In this document: piece after piece, positions 1-8,486 of the stretch | Layout: every line of letters starts with the position of its first letter | Numbering within the stretch: position 1 is the first letter of the stretch | DNA from: Palsa-459 sp963841965 | GTDB lineage: Bacteria > Actinomycetota > Acidimicrobiia > Acidimicrobiales > RAAP-2 | Direction: 5' to 3' | Length of the DNA stretch: 64,000 nt | NCBI GenBank assembly: GCA_963841965.1 | Contig: CAWJES010000004.1 | Location: forward strand, 124,001 to 188,000 | Program-made: the position numbers and the translations under genes | Notes under the pieces: model-generated | The model's input: only the letters and a program-made list of their open reading frames with translations | Databases searched by the model: none | What the model was told of the DNA's origin: nothing

Positions 1-294
1 GGTCCGGTCCCCGACGTCGAGAGCAACGGCTCGCCCGTTGGCGAGGAGCGTGATCCCGTTCGCATCGAGCTTCTCGGTCGTGGTGAGCGCGATCCGATCG
101 ACCTCCCACGCACCGGTGAGGACCTGCTTGGTGAGCGGCGGCCGGTCATAGGGAAGGTGCGCCTCGTCTCCGACGAGGGTGATCGACCCTGCGAAGCCCT
201 CGTTGCGCAGAGCCTCGGCGCAGCGAAGGCCGCCGAGGCCAGCGCCGACGACGACCACGGACCCGTCGACAGGCAGGCCCTTGCCGGCACTCAT
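1..294 (-). CDS. FAD-dependent NAD(P) oxidoreductase, ferredoxin-reductase type (partial, N-terminal 98 residues)
   Basis: Only the first 98 codons lie in the window; the gene runs off the left edge. The reading begins with a hydrophobic strand followed by GAGLGG (dinucleotide-binding GxGxxG, about residues 17-22), the FAD-binding Rossmann fold. Residues 49-56 read YDRPPLTK, the signature of the ferredoxin/putidaredoxin/rubredoxin reductase family (class-I pyridine nucleotide-disulfide oxidoreductase fold). Such enzymes pass electrons from NAD(P)H via FAD to a small redox protein or act on small substrates. The ATG overlaps the stop of the upstream MBL gene by four bases (ATGA), so it is translationally coupled to it. 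The C-terminal NAD domain and electron partner cannot be seen. Confidence 0.85.
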   Translation of the reverse strand, partial: MSAGKGLPVDGSVVVVGAGLGGLRCAEALRNEGFAGSITLVGDEAHLPYDRPPLTKQVLTGAWEVDRIALTTTEKLDANGITLLANGRAVALDVGDRT

Positions 295-1013
295 TCGGTC
301 GGGTCCGTTTCCTCGTCCACCTCGTCATCGGCATCGGGAGCCTTGGGCCCGAGGAAGTCGTTGCGGATCCGCAGCGTCCCCATCCGCATCGAGGGCACCT
401 CTGAGTAGAAGTGTCCCGGGAAGACCTCGGTCGAGTCCGCGATCTGCGAGAGGCGGCTCGTCAGCGTCTCTTGCATTTCGGCGTAGTCCCCGCCGGGTAG
501 GTCGGTTCGGCCGCAGCCGTCGATGAAGAGCGTGTCCCCCGTGATCAGCATCCCGTCGACGAGGAGGCACTGGCTTCCCGGCGTGTGGCCGGGCGTGTGC
601 AGCAGGGCCACCGGCACGTCCCCGACATGGATCACGTCGCCGCCGTCGTGGCTCGCGAGCGCATCGCGCACCCCCGTCGACCGCTCGATCCAGGGGGCCT
701 CGAGGCGCTGCACATGGATCGGGACATCGACTCGCTCGAGGAGCGACGAGATCCCCTGGACGGCGTACCCCTGGAAGTCACCGCCGACGTGGTCGACGTG
801 ATAGTGGGTCGCCAGGGCTCCCACGCATCGCATGTCGTCCGCATCAAGCAGGTCCACGAGGTCGTCGACGTCGTACGCGGGATCGACGAGGAGGGCCTCG
901 CGGGTGTCAAGGTCTCCGATGGCATAGGCAAAGTTGCGCATGCCCGCCGCGCCGGGGACGCGGGCACCGTAGTCCTGGCCCGAGAGCCACTGGCGAAAGT
1001 AGAGCCTCGCCAT
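291..1013 (-). CDS. MBL-fold metallo-hydrolase (glyoxalase II / persulfide dioxygenase-like)
   Basis: A 240-residue cytoplasmic protein of the metallo-beta-lactamase fold. Metal ligands are visible: H70, H72, D74, H75 (HYHVDH), H143 in PGHTPGS, D160 in TGDTLF and H201 in FPGH. The GDTLFIDGCGRTD stretch is typical of the glyoxalase II / ETHE1 persulfide dioxygenase branch, so a thioester or persulfide substrate is likely. The exact substrate is inferred, and no rhodanese domain is attached. The tail after residue 225 is very acidic. Its ATG shares one base with the xseB stop and its stop overlaps the next oxidoreductase start, making a tight four-gene minus-strand unit behind xseA. Confidence 0.85.
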   Translation of the reverse strand: MARLYFRQWLSGQDYGARVPGAAGMRNFAYAIGDLDTREALLVDPAYDVDDLVDLLDADDMRCVGALATHYHVDHVGGDFQGYAVQGISSLLERVDVPIHVQRLEAPWIERSTGVRDALASHDGGDVIHVGDVPVALLHTPGHTPGSQCLLVDGMLITGDTLFIDGCGRTDLPGGDYAEMQETLTSRLSQIADSTEVFPGHFYSEVPSMRMGTLRIRNDFLGPKAPDADDEVDEETDPTE

Positions 1014-1261
1014 CAGTCCTCGAGGACCTCGCCGGTGTCCGGGTCGACACGCTCCGCTGCCCGCTCAAGGCGCGGGAGCAGCTCATCGACCTGCGTTCGG
1101 GTCGCGACGAGGCGCCGGTCAAGCTCCTCGACGAGCGCCGCGGCGCGCTTGAGTCGCTCGACCAACTTGTCGACGTCGACATCCGACGAGTCGAGGAAGG
1201 ACACGATCTCGTCCAGCTCCGCGCTCGCCTCCTCCCATGTCATGTCTGCGGGTTCCTTCAC
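1013..1261 (-). CDS. xseB: Exodeoxyribonuclease VII small subunit
   Basis: An 82-residue acidic, all-helical protein matching the small subunit of exonuclease VII. Several copies wrap the XseA subunit to make the processive single-strand DNA exonuclease used in repair. The N-terminus has the family pattern (TWEEASAELDEIV) followed by a coiled-coil heptad stretch. I chose the GTG at 1261 because it overlaps the xseA stop (GTGA) and has GAGGAGG five bases upstream; the ATG at 1243 is the alternative. The tail ending VDPDTGEVLED is slightly longer than in many homologues. Confidence 0.9.
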   Translation of the reverse strand: MKEPADMTWEEASAELDEIVSFLDSSDVDVDKLVERLKRAAALVEELDRRLVATRTQVDELLPRLERAAERVDPDTGEVLED

Positions 1262-2613
1262 GGTGCCTCCTCGGCGACCTGGGTCTCGGTGACCGTTGAT
1301 CGTGCCACGCCGTCGGCGAATCGGGTAATGAGCAGGTCGCCTGCTCGCAGGGATCCAGCGGACCGGACAACGCTGCCGTCGGCATCCTGGGTGATCGACC
1401 AACCCCGCTCCAGCAGCCGGCCCGGGTCGTAGGCGGCGAGCAGCTGGCGGCGAGCCGCCAGCTCTGCAGTGGCGGCGTCGAGATGCAGCGTCGCGAGCGG
1501 GCCGATCCGCCGCGTCCTGAGCGCCACAGAGCCAGCGGTGGCCGACACCGCCTGCGGGGCGCGGCGAGCGATCGTGGTGCGGGTCCCCACCAGGCGATCC
1601 GAGACCCGGTGCAGGCGATGCCTGCCGATCGTGACGAGATGGCGTCGCGACTGGTCCACCTCGTCGGCGAGCTCCTCCATCGCGCCCGCTGCGGCCGCTT
1701 GCGCACGACGCGCGGCGTCAGCCACATGCGTGCCGTACCAGTCTCTGACGATCGCCGCGAGTGCCTCACCGCAGGCGGTGGGTGTCCGGAACATCTGCGC
1801 CGCGACGAGATCGGCAACCGAGACATCGCCCGTGTGTCCGATCCCCGTGAACACGGGGATCGGACACAACGCGATCGCGCGCGCGACGACCTCGTCGTCG
1901 AATGCCGCGAGGTCGGCCTGGGAACCCCCGCCGCGAACGACGCAGATCACCTCCACATCCGTCTCCCCCAGCGCGGCGAGCGCTCCGGCGATCTCCATGG
2001 GGGACGACCCTCCCTGCACGGCTGCTCGCGCGAGGGTGACGCGGAAGCTGAAGCCCGAGTTGTCGAGCATGCCGAGGAAGTCGTTGTACCCCTCGGTGCC
2101 GGGCGAGGCGACGAGGCCGATATTGAGCGGTACCACCGGGACTGCCCGCTGCTTGTTCGTTTCAAGCAGACCCTCGGCCGCGAGCGTGCGGAGCAGCTCC
2201 TCACGCCTGCGAGCGTGCTCGCCCAAGGCTGCGACCCGGAATGACTCGATGTCGAGCGCCGTGATGATGAAGCCGAGCTCCCCGCGCGGTGCGTAGACGT
2301 CGACGTACCCGCGAATCCGGATGACGGAACCCTCCGCGAGGGAGAGTCCCGAATCGGCCAACCTTGCCTTAAGCGGTCCCCAGGTCGAACGCCAACATTT
2401 GGCCTTGAGTGTCGGCGAGTCACGACCAGTGACCGTCGGATCGACGAGATCGAGATAGCAGTGGCCGGAGCGGTGGTCCGAAAGCTTCTGTATTTCTCCG
2501 AAGACCCACGTCTGGTGAGTTCGACCCCACGCCTCGTCGAGGTAGCCGATGAGCTCCGCATAGAGCTGCCCGATCGATCGCGTCTGCTCGACGTCGGTCG
2601 CCTGCTCGTCCAT
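1258..2613 (-). CDS. xseA: Exodeoxyribonuclease VII large subunit
   Basis: A 451-residue protein of usual family length. The N-terminal OB-fold (residues about 15-110; WVFGEIQKLSDH and the following strands) binds single-stranded DNA. The central catalytic domain contains GLVASPGTEGYNDFL and the RGGGSQADL motif, followed by PVFTGIGHTGD. The C-terminal part is the long coiled-coil to which XseB binds. It is the first gene of the xseA-xseB-MBL-oxidoreductase unit. A TAGCCT -10-like element at 2622-2627 lies only eight bases before the ATG, and no Shine-Dalgarno sequence is visible, so the transcript may be nearly leaderless. Confidence 0.95.
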   Translation of the reverse strand: MDEQATDVEQTRSIGQLYAELIGYLDEAWGRTHQTWVFGEIQKLSDHRSGHCYLDLVDPTVTGRDSPTLKAKCWRSTWGPLKARLADSGLSLAEGSVIRIRGYVDVYAPRGELGFIITALDIESFRVAALGEHARRREELLRTLAAEGLLETNKQRAVPVVPLNIGLVASPGTEGYNDFLGMLDNSGFSFRVTLARAAVQGGSSPMEIAGALAALGETDVEVICVVRGGGSQADLAAFDDEVVARAIALCPIPVFTGIGHTGDVSVADLVAAQMFRTPTACGEALAAIVRDWYGTHVADAARRAQAAAAGAMEELADEVDQSRRHLVTIGRHRLHRVSDRLVGTRTTIARRAPQAVSATAGSVALRTRRIGPLATLHLDAATAELAARRQLLAAYDPGRLLERGWSITQDADGSVVRSAGSLRAGDLLITRFADGVARSTVTETQVAEEAP

Positions 2614-2700
2614 GGGGGTCGAGGCTACCGAGGTCGCGCAGTTGGCAGGTCTCTCTCGAGGCTGATAGCCGACTGACCCCGAGCCTGCAAGACTAGAAGT

Positions 2701-3061
<361 letters not shown>

Positions 3062-3516
3062 TTTAGCCAGCTTGCAGACGATGTTCGAGAATGGATGTTG
3101 TCTCTGTCCCTCGTCGGATCTACTCCCGTTGCTTACCTGCAGTCCCGTCCGTTTGAATCCGCGGCACTACTTCAGCTCACTGAAGACGAAGGTGTGGTCG
3201 GTGTGGAAGATCAGCGCCCAGAAGCCAACGTCGTTTAGAACCTTCGCGTAGTGCGCGAGGAGGGATCATCAGGAACTGGATGTGATGACCGCATGCGCGT
3301 GGCCGTCGCGTTCCCGGGTCAACTCCCTGATGGGTCAACTGGTCATCGTGCTCAACGCGCTTGACCTACACCCGCAACGATCTCACCTCCCGTGCCCCAC
3401 CCGCATGCCGATTCGGACCTCCACTGCATGGCGGACGGCGCTCGATCGAGTGCACGGCTCGCACTCCGGGCGTCCTTCGATCCCCGAGCGGACCCCTCCC
3501 TTCCCCGGAGCAACTC
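3062..3516. other. Intergenic stretch after rnpB, no gene recognised
   Basis: About 455 bases between rnpB and the methyltransferase. Open frames here either read through rnpB or lack a ribosome site and a recognisable protein pattern. I see no tRNA, convincing terminator or repeat. Confidence 0.5.
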
Positions 3517-3522
3517 TAGGGT
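3517..3522 (+). promoter_or_regulatory. -10 element of a probable leaderless promoter
   Basis: TAGGGT (TANNNT) ends six bases before the ATG at 3529 and there is no Shine-Dalgarno sequence. This is the actinobacterial arrangement in which transcription starts at or next to the start codon. The -35 is not clear. Confidence 0.4.
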
Positions 3523-3528
3523 TGGCGG

Positions 3529-4332
3529 ATGCTGGCACGACGCGAGCTCCCCGCGGCCTATGCACGCTGGAACTCGAAGTGGGGCGCACCGAGCGGGCGC
3601 AGGGTCATCCCCGGTTTGAGGCAGATCGCCCGGAGCGCCGGCGTTACTTACCGGCTGGCGCCCATCCTCGGGCCGTTCGCATTTCAAGTCAACAGCTCCA
3701 CCCGTGAATTCGAATACCCCTGGGTCTACGAGGCCCTCCGCCCGGGACGAGGGCTTCGGGTATTGGAACTCGGAGGGGCGCTGTCGGGGCTCCAGTTCGC
3801 CCTCGCGCGAGCCGGTTGCGAGGTCCACAACGTCGATCCGTTCCTCGACTATGGGGACGGCGGGTATGGCCCCATGCCCGAAGAGCGCCATCGTCAACTC
3901 AACCGGTCGTTGAGGACCGATGTGCGACTGCACAAGGGTTCGCTTCCCGACGTCGAGCTTGCAGGTGACTTCGACGCCATCTTCTCAGTGTCGACCCTCG
4001 AGCACATTCCCCGCGGCGCCCTGGAGGACACACTGCGCGCGGTACGACGGCTGCTGCGCCCGGGAGGTCACTTCGTGTGCACGATCGACTTGTTCCTCGA
4101 CCTGGAGCCCTTCTGCCGACGGGAGCGGAACATGTGGGGGACGAACGTGCCACCGAGATGGGTTGCCGACTTCCTCGAGATGAGACTTGTCCAAGGTGAC
4201 CCTGCAGAGTTGTTCGGCTTCAAGGAATTTGAGGCAGGGCACATCCTCGAACGTCTGGCTGACTTCAGCATCAACACGCTCTATCCCCAACTCACCCAAC
4301 TGATCGTGCTCGAGGCGACCCCGCAGCTCTGA
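3529..4332 (+). CDS. SAM-dependent methyltransferase, class I
   Basis: A 267-residue protein. The Rossmann-like methyltransferase core starts near residue 75: VLELGGALSG is motif I (SAM-binding), VHNVDPF gives the acidic residue of motif II, FDAIFSVSTLEHI is the motif IV region, and LLRPGGHFVCTIDL is the usual post-core strand. It fits the Methyltransf_11/25 type. The acceptor cannot be read from the sequence; the N-terminal 70 residues (RWNSKWGAP and onward) may help choose it. The gene stands alone and appears leaderless, which supports this start. Confidence 0.8.
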   Translation: MLARRELPAAYARWNSKWGAPSGRRVIPGLRQIARSAGVTYRLAPILGPFAFQVNSSTREFEYPWVYEALRPGRGLRVLELGGALSGLQFALARAGCEVHNVDPFLDYGDGGYGPMPEERHRQLNRSLRTDVRLHKGSLPDVELAGDFDAIFSVSTLEHIPRGALEDTLRAVRRLLRPGGHFVCTIDLFLDLEPFCRRERNMWGTNVPPRWVADFLEMRLVQGDPAELFGFKEFEAGHILERLADFSINTLYPQLTQLIVLEATPQL

Positions 4333-4561
4333 CCACAGACCTTGTTGACAGGGCTTCCAGCATCAAGAGGGTCGTCGACGCCCGCAGCGAGCGGAGCTTC
4401 TCGCCACTTCTGGGGGCATGATCGCCGCCGTTCGCACCGAAACACCTCTTGCCGTTCCCCCCTTGACGCACCTGCGACGGAGCTGCCCGATTCACTTGTA
4501 GGCAGCACGAACGAATGTTCCAGATATCGGATGCGAATGAATTCCTCATGGACCCCAAAGA

Positions 4562-4957
4562 TCAGACGGCCACTACTTGAATCAGATTCTCAAGGCCAAT
4601 GAAGTCGTTGGGGTTGCGCGTGTACAGGGTTAGCCCATTGGCGTGAGCGGTTGCCGCGATCAGGAGATCGGCCATGCGTGATCGGTGCGATCGACCGTTG
4701 CTTGCAATGGCCGCTACAACCTGACCGAAGCTTCGGGCGGCCGCAGCGTCGAACGGAATGGGATCGAAGGTCGCCTCCGCTTGCTGGAGGCGAGCCTGAC
4801 GGCTTGATTGTTCGGTGACTGCTGTCGCCAGGATCGGGCCCGCGGCAAGTTCTGCGAGAGTGACGGCACTCACAGAGATTTGGTCGGGCAGGGCTCGTTG
4901 AACAGAGGCGTGATCCCAGTCGATCACTACTGACGTGTCGAGCAGTCCGATGGCCAT
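4562..4957 (-). CDS. vapC: VapC-type PIN-domain ribonuclease toxin
   Basis: A 131-residue PIN-domain protein. The acidic metal-binding residues are in place: D7 in LLDTSVVID, E36 in TLAELAAG, D97 in MADLLIAATA, and the fourth site near N116/D118 in YTRNPNDF. VapC toxins cut specific RNAs (tRNA or 23S rRNA in studied cases) and are held inactive by the cognate antitoxin. The ATG directly follows the antitoxin TAG, so the two are co-translated. The RNA target is unknown. Confidence 0.88.
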   Translation of the reverse strand: MAIGLLDTSVVIDWDHASVQRALPDQISVSAVTLAELAAGPILATAVTEQSSRQARLQQAEATFDPIPFDAAAARSFGQVVAAIASNGRSHRSRMADLLIAATAHANGLTLYTRNPNDFIGLENLIQVVAV

Positions 4958-5206
4958 CTAAAGCTCTTGATTGACGAAACCGTCGAGGTCGCTCCTGAAG
5001 CACTTCGCATCAATACGAGGCCCGGTATCAACGAATGCTGCGATCGCGACCTTCTGAACAACTGCTCGCAATGGTGCGGTAAGGGGGCGCAACTCTGCCA
5101 CCGGAATTCCATTACGGGTCACCACGAAACTCTCGCCAGCGACGACCTCATCGATCACCTTGGCGTTCTCGTTGCGTAGTTCACGCTGAGCGATCGTCTT
5201 GGTCAT
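4958..5206 (-). CDS. vapB: Phd/YefM-family antitoxin (VapB partner)
   Basis: An 82-residue protein. The first half (QRELRNENAKVIDEVVAGESFVVTRNG, in part) is the Phd/YefM N-terminal DNA-binding and dimerisation fold, with the typical PVAEL strand after it. The C-terminal 35 residues would wrap the toxin. It precedes vapC with no gap. The start is followed upstream by a cluster of TGCTAC/GTAGCA repeats that probably serve as its autoregulatory operator. Confidence 0.87.
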   Translation of the reverse strand: MTKTIAQRELRNENAKVIDEVVAGESFVVTRNGIPVAELRPLTAPLRAVVQKVAIAAFVDTGPRIDAKCFRSDLDGFVNQEL

Positions 5207-5215
5207 GCGAGAAGC

Positions 5216-5242
5216 GTAGCAGATTGTGCTACGTCATGCTAC
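5216..5242. promoter_or_regulatory. Candidate VapBC operator
   Basis: GTAGCA (5216-5221), a five-base spacer and TGCTAC (5227-5232) form an inverted repeat. A second TGCTAC follows at 5237-5242, ten bases (one helical turn) on. It lies 10-36 bases upstream of the antitoxin ATG, where Phd/VapB complexes usually bind to repress their own operon. Binding is inferred. Confidence 0.5.
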
Positions 5243-5563
5243 ACCATTGGCCCGCTCCTCGACCCAGATCGTTGAACGGTCACGCTTTTGCACATCGAGA
5301 CTCGGGGGTCCACAACTCGCGACCAGTTTCACTCTCGACCTGTACCTCGCCTACGGGCCAGCTCACCGCCCTTTGCCGAGTCTGTGGGAGGTTTCGGCAT
5401 TTCAACGAGCCGAGGTGCGGTCCTCCCTACGGATTGTGGAATCTGGGACCCTGACACCGGTCGTCGTTGACCAATGCAGCGGCAGCATGTTGAGGAAGGA
5501 AGCAAATTCTCCAGGCCATATCTACACTGCTATCTCAAGGTTGTGCCCGTGATTGGAGCTTCA
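5243..5563. other. Intergenic stretch, no gene recognised
   Basis: About 320 bases of somewhat lower GC between the divergent vapBC and the exported CAP protein. It should hold both promoters; beyond the repeats next to vapB I see nothing specific. Confidence 0.4.
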
Positions 5564-7090
5564 ATGCATGCGAACCGGCACCGCTCCCTCGTGTCCTTTG
5601 GATCCGCCAGCATCCTTTTGGTAGCCCTGCTCTCACTTCAGTCGGCATCGGTGTCAGCTGAAACTCGTGTTCCTTCATTCCGGCCAAGTACAGCCATTGC
5701 GTCCAGCGACTGGCTCGGCGAGATAAATGCCTACCGCTCCGCGTCAGGACTGGCCCCCGTCACGAGCAATCCGGAATGGGTCCAGGGCCTCGAAGCCCAC
5801 TTCACCTATCTCACGAAGACACCGCCTTCGCTCATGACTGGCGCCTACGCGAGCGTGCACACCGAGAATCCTTCGAGCCCTTACTACACGGTCGCCGGCG
5901 CACAGGCGGCCGCGTCGAGCGATCTCGCGTTCTTCGGTGGCTCATTCACTCCCAAGCAGGCCATCGACGAATGGCTGGACGCTCCTTTTCATGCGTTGGC
6001 CATCCTGAATCCTGGGCTCCACGAGGTTGCCTATGCGGCGACCTCGCACATGGCTGGCCTCGATGACGCTGACGGAGCCGCTGCGACTCAGCCGACCCAG
6101 GTGCTCTTCCCCGGAAGCGGCTCGCCGACCGAACTCATCTCTGAAGCTTCGGAGGTGCCAACGCCGACCGAGACTTGCGGCTGGCAATCACTGAGTGGGA
6201 TGGGCCTTCCCATCATCGTGGAGATGACATCGACACCGAGTGCGTCGCTGACTGCGCAGCTCGTTGAACCCAACGGAAGGGTTGAAACGGCCTCGAATGG
6301 TCAGCTCTGCGTTGTGGACCAGTTCACCTACAAGTCCTCCGACCCGGTCTACGGACCGACGGGTCTTGCGATCCTCCAAGACGACAGGGCTCTGGTCCTG
6401 ATTCCCAGGGCCACGTTCGTAGCCGGCAAGTACGCCGTGACCGTGACGCAGCCCGGGGTTCCGACAATCGCCTGGTCATTCAATGTCCTGACGGTGCCAA
6501 CGCCGCCCACGGCGGTGAAGGTGAAGTCCGGCGACAACCAGGTCACCGTCTCATGGGCCCCGCCCGCGAGCAACGGTGGCCAACCGATCACGGAGTACAT
6601 CGCCGTCACGGAAGGTGAGCCGCAGACCTGTACCCACGTGGTCTCAAAGGGTGGGCCTGATTCGTGCACGATCACGGACCTGCTCACGGTGCCACAGGAG
6701 TATCTGGCAAACGACGAGTTCCAGGTCATGGCGGTGAACGCAGAAGGCAGGTCGCAGCCCTCCAATGGCGTGCCAGGCAATCCTTACAAGATCACCACCC
6801 TGCCCGAGCTCACATTGTCGAGATCGTCAGTCCCGTTCGGTGCCCAGCAGGAGACCGTTTTCAGCGTCAAGGTCCTGAATCATGGATTCGCCACGCTCCC
6901 CACGGGGCAGGTTCAATTCTTTGCGGGCACTCGTCGCGTGTGCACCGCGACCCTCTCGAACGCGCACGGATCGTGCACGCTCTTGCCGCGGACCCTCCCC
7001 CGAGGCACATTTACCGTGGTCGCCGATTACACCGGGGACCTCAGGTATTCGCCTTCGCAATCAGCCTGGGCAACTCTCGCAATCACGTAG
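5564..7090 (+). CDS. Secreted CAP/SCP-like protein with Fn3 and Ig-like domains
   Basis: A 508-residue exported protein. I chose the ATG at 5564, which has GGAG six bases upstream and is followed by a basic n-region, a hydrophobic core and an Ala/Ser-rich cleavage region (SASVSAETR). Residues about 45-170 resemble a CAP (cysteine-rich secretory/PR-1) domain: DWLGEINAYRSASGL, an HTEN segment with His and Glu, and AIDEWLDAPFHALAILNP. Then comes a fibronectin type III domain (PTAVKVKSGDNQVTVSWAPP), and at the C-terminus a bacterial Ig-like domain (GQVQFFAGTRRVC...GTFTVVADYTGD). The middle portion (about 190-320) is unassigned. Function is probably extracellular binding; no enzyme activity can be claimed. 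It is not in an operon. Confidence 0.75.
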   Translation: MHANRHRSLVSFGSASILLVALLSLQSASVSAETRVPSFRPSTAIASSDWLGEINAYRSASGLAPVTSNPEWVQGLEAHFTYLTKTPPSLMTGAYASVHTENPSSPYYTVAGAQAAASSDLAFFGGSFTPKQAIDEWLDAPFHALAILNPGLHEVAYAATSHMAGLDDADGAAATQPTQVLFPGSGSPTELISEASEVPTPTETCGWQSLSGMGLPIIVEMTSTPSASLTAQLVEPNGRVETASNGQLCVVDQFTYKSSDPVYGPTGLAILQDDRALVLIPRATFVAGKYAVTVTQPGVPTIAWSFNVLTVPTPPTAVKVKSGDNQVTVSWAPPASNGGQPITEYIAVTEGEPQTCTHVVSKGGPDSCTITDLLTVPQEYLANDEFQVMAVNAEGRSQPSNGVPGNPYKITTLPELTLSRSSVPFGAQQETVFSVKVLNHGFATLPTGQVQFFAGTRRVCTATLSNAHGSCTLLPRTLPRGTFTVVADYTGDLRYSPSQSAWATLAIT

Positions 7091-7589
7091 TCCCACGGAC
7101 CGCAGGCATCGCTGCGTCACGAAGTGGTGTCTGTTGAAGCGGTGGTTCCCCGGTTGAATCCACAAGGTGTCACGTAAGACCTACGACGTTACGGAAGTGA
7201 TCGGTGTGGCCTTGGCGCGGTACGGCTCACTGCCGGAACACTCGATAGGGGCTGTCGAAGGGCGGCATCACTGGTCCTCCAACGAGCAACTCCCGGATCA
7301 ACCTGGTACCGCATCAGTATCTTCGCAAGGTCAAAGGCGCCGTCTAGGCCGTCAATCGGCACGATCGATCTGACGCGATCGGACTAAGGCCACAAGGTGG
7401 TCCTTCTCCGGTGCCACCCCATTCACACAGATGTGCACCGGACCCGAGAGCGACGGCAGTGAGATGTCTACTCGGCTGGTGAGCTGCCACACCTCGCGAT
7501 CGGCCGATCCCCAACCAGTTTCCCGCCACATTGTCTGCTTGCAGTTCATCCAGAGATCGCAGCTCTGGTTGCAGTCGTAGTCTCAACTG
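7091..7589. other. Intergenic stretch with a possible decayed coding remnant
   Basis: About 500 bases. On the minus strand at 7352-7549 a short open frame reads like protein (REVWQLTSRVDISL then GPVHICVNG), but it has no start context and its upstream part is in another frame. It may be the eroded tail of a mobile-element protein or other lost gene. A plus-strand fragment ending near 7345 is similarly ambiguous. Nothing here is a confident gene. Confidence 0.25.
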
Positions 7590-8486
7590 ATGACCGATGA
7601 GCTTGTGGTCGAGGGACTCAGCTGCCAGTACGGGGCGCTCCTCGCCCTGGACAACCTGAGCTTCTCGGTCCCGGGTGGGCACGTGATCGGTTTCCTCGGG
7701 CCAAACGGTGCCGGCAAGACCACCACGATGCGCGCCATTTTCGGCCTCGTCGACCTCCTTGGCGGATGCGTCCGGTGGAATGGCAAGGTAGTCGGTCCAG
7801 CAGAGCGGCGAGGGTTCGGCTACATGCCTGAAGAGCGCGGCCTGTATCCGGGCATGCTTGTGGGCGAGCATCTCGAATACCTCGGGAGATTGCACGGCTT
7901 GGGTCCCAAGGAAGCGCATGCGTCGGCACAGTGCTGGCTTGAACGTCTCGGCATCGCCGACAGGACGGGGAGCAAGATTGAGGCGTTGTCGCACGGCAAC
8001 CAGCAGCGCGTCCAGCTTGCCGGCGCGCTCGTCCACGGTCCGGAGTTGCTGGTCCTCGACGAGCCGCTCGCAGGGCTTGATCCGTCGGGCATCGAGACCA
8101 TCGGTGATGTTCTCGTCGAGCAGGCACGGACTGGTCGCTGCGTCCTGTTCTCCAGCCACCAGCTCGACCAGGTCGAGGACCTCTGCGAGTCGGTTGTCAT
8201 CATCGACCACGGACGTCTCGTCGCGAGTGGGGGCGTTGACGAGCTGGCGTCCGGCGGTGGGCGACGTCTGGTCGTCCGGGTCGAAGGCGACAGGGATGGT
8301 TCGTGGGCGCGATACATCGAAGGTGTCGAGATCTCACAGGTGAGCGGAGGGGAGGCCCGCCTCATCATCGATAGTTCTGTGGACAGTCAAACCCTTCTGG
8401 TCGCTGCGATGGCTGCCGGACGGGTGACCGAGTTTGCGTTCCAACGCCGTCGACTGTCCGAGGTCTTCCGTGAGGCCGTGCAGTGA
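7590..8486 (+). CDS. ABC transporter ATP-binding protein (NatA-like)
   Basis: A 298-residue ATPase. Walker A is GPNGAGKT (residues 37-44), the signature is LSHGNQQR (133-140; SHGN instead of SGGQ, as in NatA-type exporters), Walker B is LLVLDEP (153-159), and the switch histidine lies in SSHQ. The GYMPEERGLYP segment is typical of Na+/multidrug-type ABC-2 exporters. The C-terminal 90 residues form the usual regulatory extension. It overlaps the permease gene by four bases (GTGA), so the pair forms an exporter; substrate unknown (ions, drugs or lipids are all possible). Confidence 0.88.
   Translation: MTDELVVEGLSCQYGALLALDNLSFSVPGGHVIGFLGPNGAGKTTTMRAIFGLVDLLGGCVRWNGKVVGPAERRGFGYMPEERGLYPGMLVGEHLEYLGRLHGLGPKEAHASAQCWLERLGIADRTGSKIEALSHGNQQRVQLAGALVHGPELLVLDEPLAGLDPSGIETIGDVLVEQARTGRCVLFSSHQLDQVEDLCESVVIIDHGRLVASGGVDELASGGGRRLVVRVEGDRDGSWARYIEGVEISQVSGGEARLIIDSSVDSQTLLVAAMAAGRVTEFAFQRRRLSEVFREAVQ

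Noticed and set aside
7344..8210. 288-residue minus-strand frame opposite the ABC ATPase
   Set aside because: Shadow of the ATPase gene on the other strand; only its low-coordinate end lies outside the gene and is too ambiguous to call.
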